From positions 43,630-107,629 of the forward strand of contig JACPHN010000094.1 in NCBI GenBank assembly GCA_016188575.1: 64,000 nucleotides of DNA, written 5' to 3'. The first letter of the stretch is position 1, and the number at the start of each line of letters is the position of its first letter. This document shows, in pieces, positions 63,577-64,000 of this stretch. The position numbers and the translations under genes are program-made. The notes below the pieces were generated by a model. It ran no database searches, was not told the DNA's origin, and saw only the letters and a program-made list of their open reading frames with translations. Source of the DNA: Candidatus Schekmanbacteria bacterium. Lineage in GTDB: Bacteria; CSSED10-310; JACPHN01.

Positions 63577-64000
63577 CTACTCCTCTTCCGGGAGCGACCG
63601 CAGGTGGGCGATTTGCGCCAAAGTGTCTGCGCGCACCTGTTTGAGCTTCTCGCGCGGATCATCGAAGGTGAAATCTTCCGGCCGATAGCCGGGGTCTCCA
63701 CGATCGACGGCCGCAGTGAGCTCCTCGAGATATCGGGTGAACAGCTCCGCCGCGCGGCGGTTGCGCCCGGTGTCGCGCGCCCATGCCGCCGCCGACTCCC
63801 AGATGCAGGGGAGCGAGACGTTTTTCTGGATCGCGCCCTGGATCAGGCGCCAGGCTTCCTCGTCGGCCTTGGCTCGCTCGGAGTGGGTGGCCTGACCGCT
63901 GACCTCGGCTGCCCATTGATAGTAGTAGATGGCGCGGTGCTCCGGCGTGTCCGGCTCCACCAGCCGAGCGAAGCGCGCTTTCCCTGTCAGATCCGTGACC
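63577..64000 (-). CDS. C-terminal part of a helical, possibly TPR/DUF2225-like protein (5' end outside window)
   Basis: The frame is open to the window edge. 140 residues are visible: VTDLTGKARFARLVEPDTPE, then HRAIYYYQWAAEV and WESAAAWARDTGRNRRAAEL, ending SLPEEE. The helical pairs are TPR-like and recall the C-terminal part of DUF2225 proteins, but I cannot fix the family from this fragment. It converges on the cysteine-rich regulator with a 94-base gap. Confidence 0.6.
   Translation of the reverse strand, partial: VTDLTGKARFARLVEPDTPEHRAIYYYQWAAEVSGQATHSERAKADEEAWRLIQGAIQKNVSLPCIWESAAAWARDTGRNRRAAELFTRYLEELTAAVDRGDPGYRPEDFTFDDPREKLKQVRADTLAQIAHLRSLPEEE

Overview
This is a GC-rich bacterial chromosome segment carrying two tRNA genes and about 46 protein genes. 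An outer-membrane TonB receptor, periplasmic binding proteins, lipoprotein-type signals, and C-terminal membrane-tail plus arginine-cluster sorting signals all point to a Gram-negative cell. The mix of PilZ, GGDEF and EAL proteins, hybrid kinases, a two-component-propeller kinase, GH57/DUF3536 and sulfatase-TPR proteins suggests a deep-branching, delta-proteobacteria-like or acidobacteria-like organism. No marker here allows a firm assignment.

Layout: 1-4063 has the 3' part of dnaE overlapping aroE, a coiled-coil protein with a nuclease-like tail, a PilZ protein and tRNA-Ala. 4120-12655 has an MgtE-N/FliG-like solenoid, a GH57 protein, a lipoprotein, a periplasmic MsrA-MsrB fusion, a thioesterase and a sulfatase-fold TPR protein. 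12772-19572 is a giant surface subtilase. 19670-31890 runs leftward: a Uup-type ABC-F ATPase, REC-GGDEF-EAL, a small exported protein, a giant propeller hybrid kinase, and an NfeD/SPFH/SPFH membrane operon. 32203-34941 is a tandemly duplicated tyrosine phenol-lyase-like protein. 35043-42354 is mixed: two zinc-ribbon proteins, a C39-like cysteine peptidase candidate, a 4-hydroxybutyryl-CoA dehydratase homologue, an SGNH-like exported protein, and a persulfide dioxygenase-rhodanese.

42700-45025 is an island of lower-GC DNA. It holds a TnpB/Cas12-like RuvC protein, a small overlapping ORF, and a highly structured 3' segment that looks like an omegaRNA-type guide RNA. It sits immediately before scpB and merR. 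45931-50618 is a hybrid kinase coupled to a double PhnD-like binding protein. 50879-52395 has citrate synthase and a small membrane protein, followed by tRNA-Arg. 52963-58054 is a complete cobalamin-uptake operon (promoter, riboswitch, btuB, btuF, btuD, btuC). 58234-59599 pairs arsenite methyltransferase with a cysteine-rich MarR regulator. 59736-63482 holds a PAS kinase, a tandem-REC diguanylate cyclase and a cysteine-rich response regulator. A truncated gene closes the window.

Two systems stand out. The first is the fused lyase, whose N-terminal half has lost the PLP lysine but keeps a tyrosine that the C-terminal half lacks. The second is the TnpB-like gene with its structured 3' RNA. A GC-rich dispersed repeat, about 140 bp when complete and with 12-bp terminal inverted repeats, occupies at least seven intergenic gaps.
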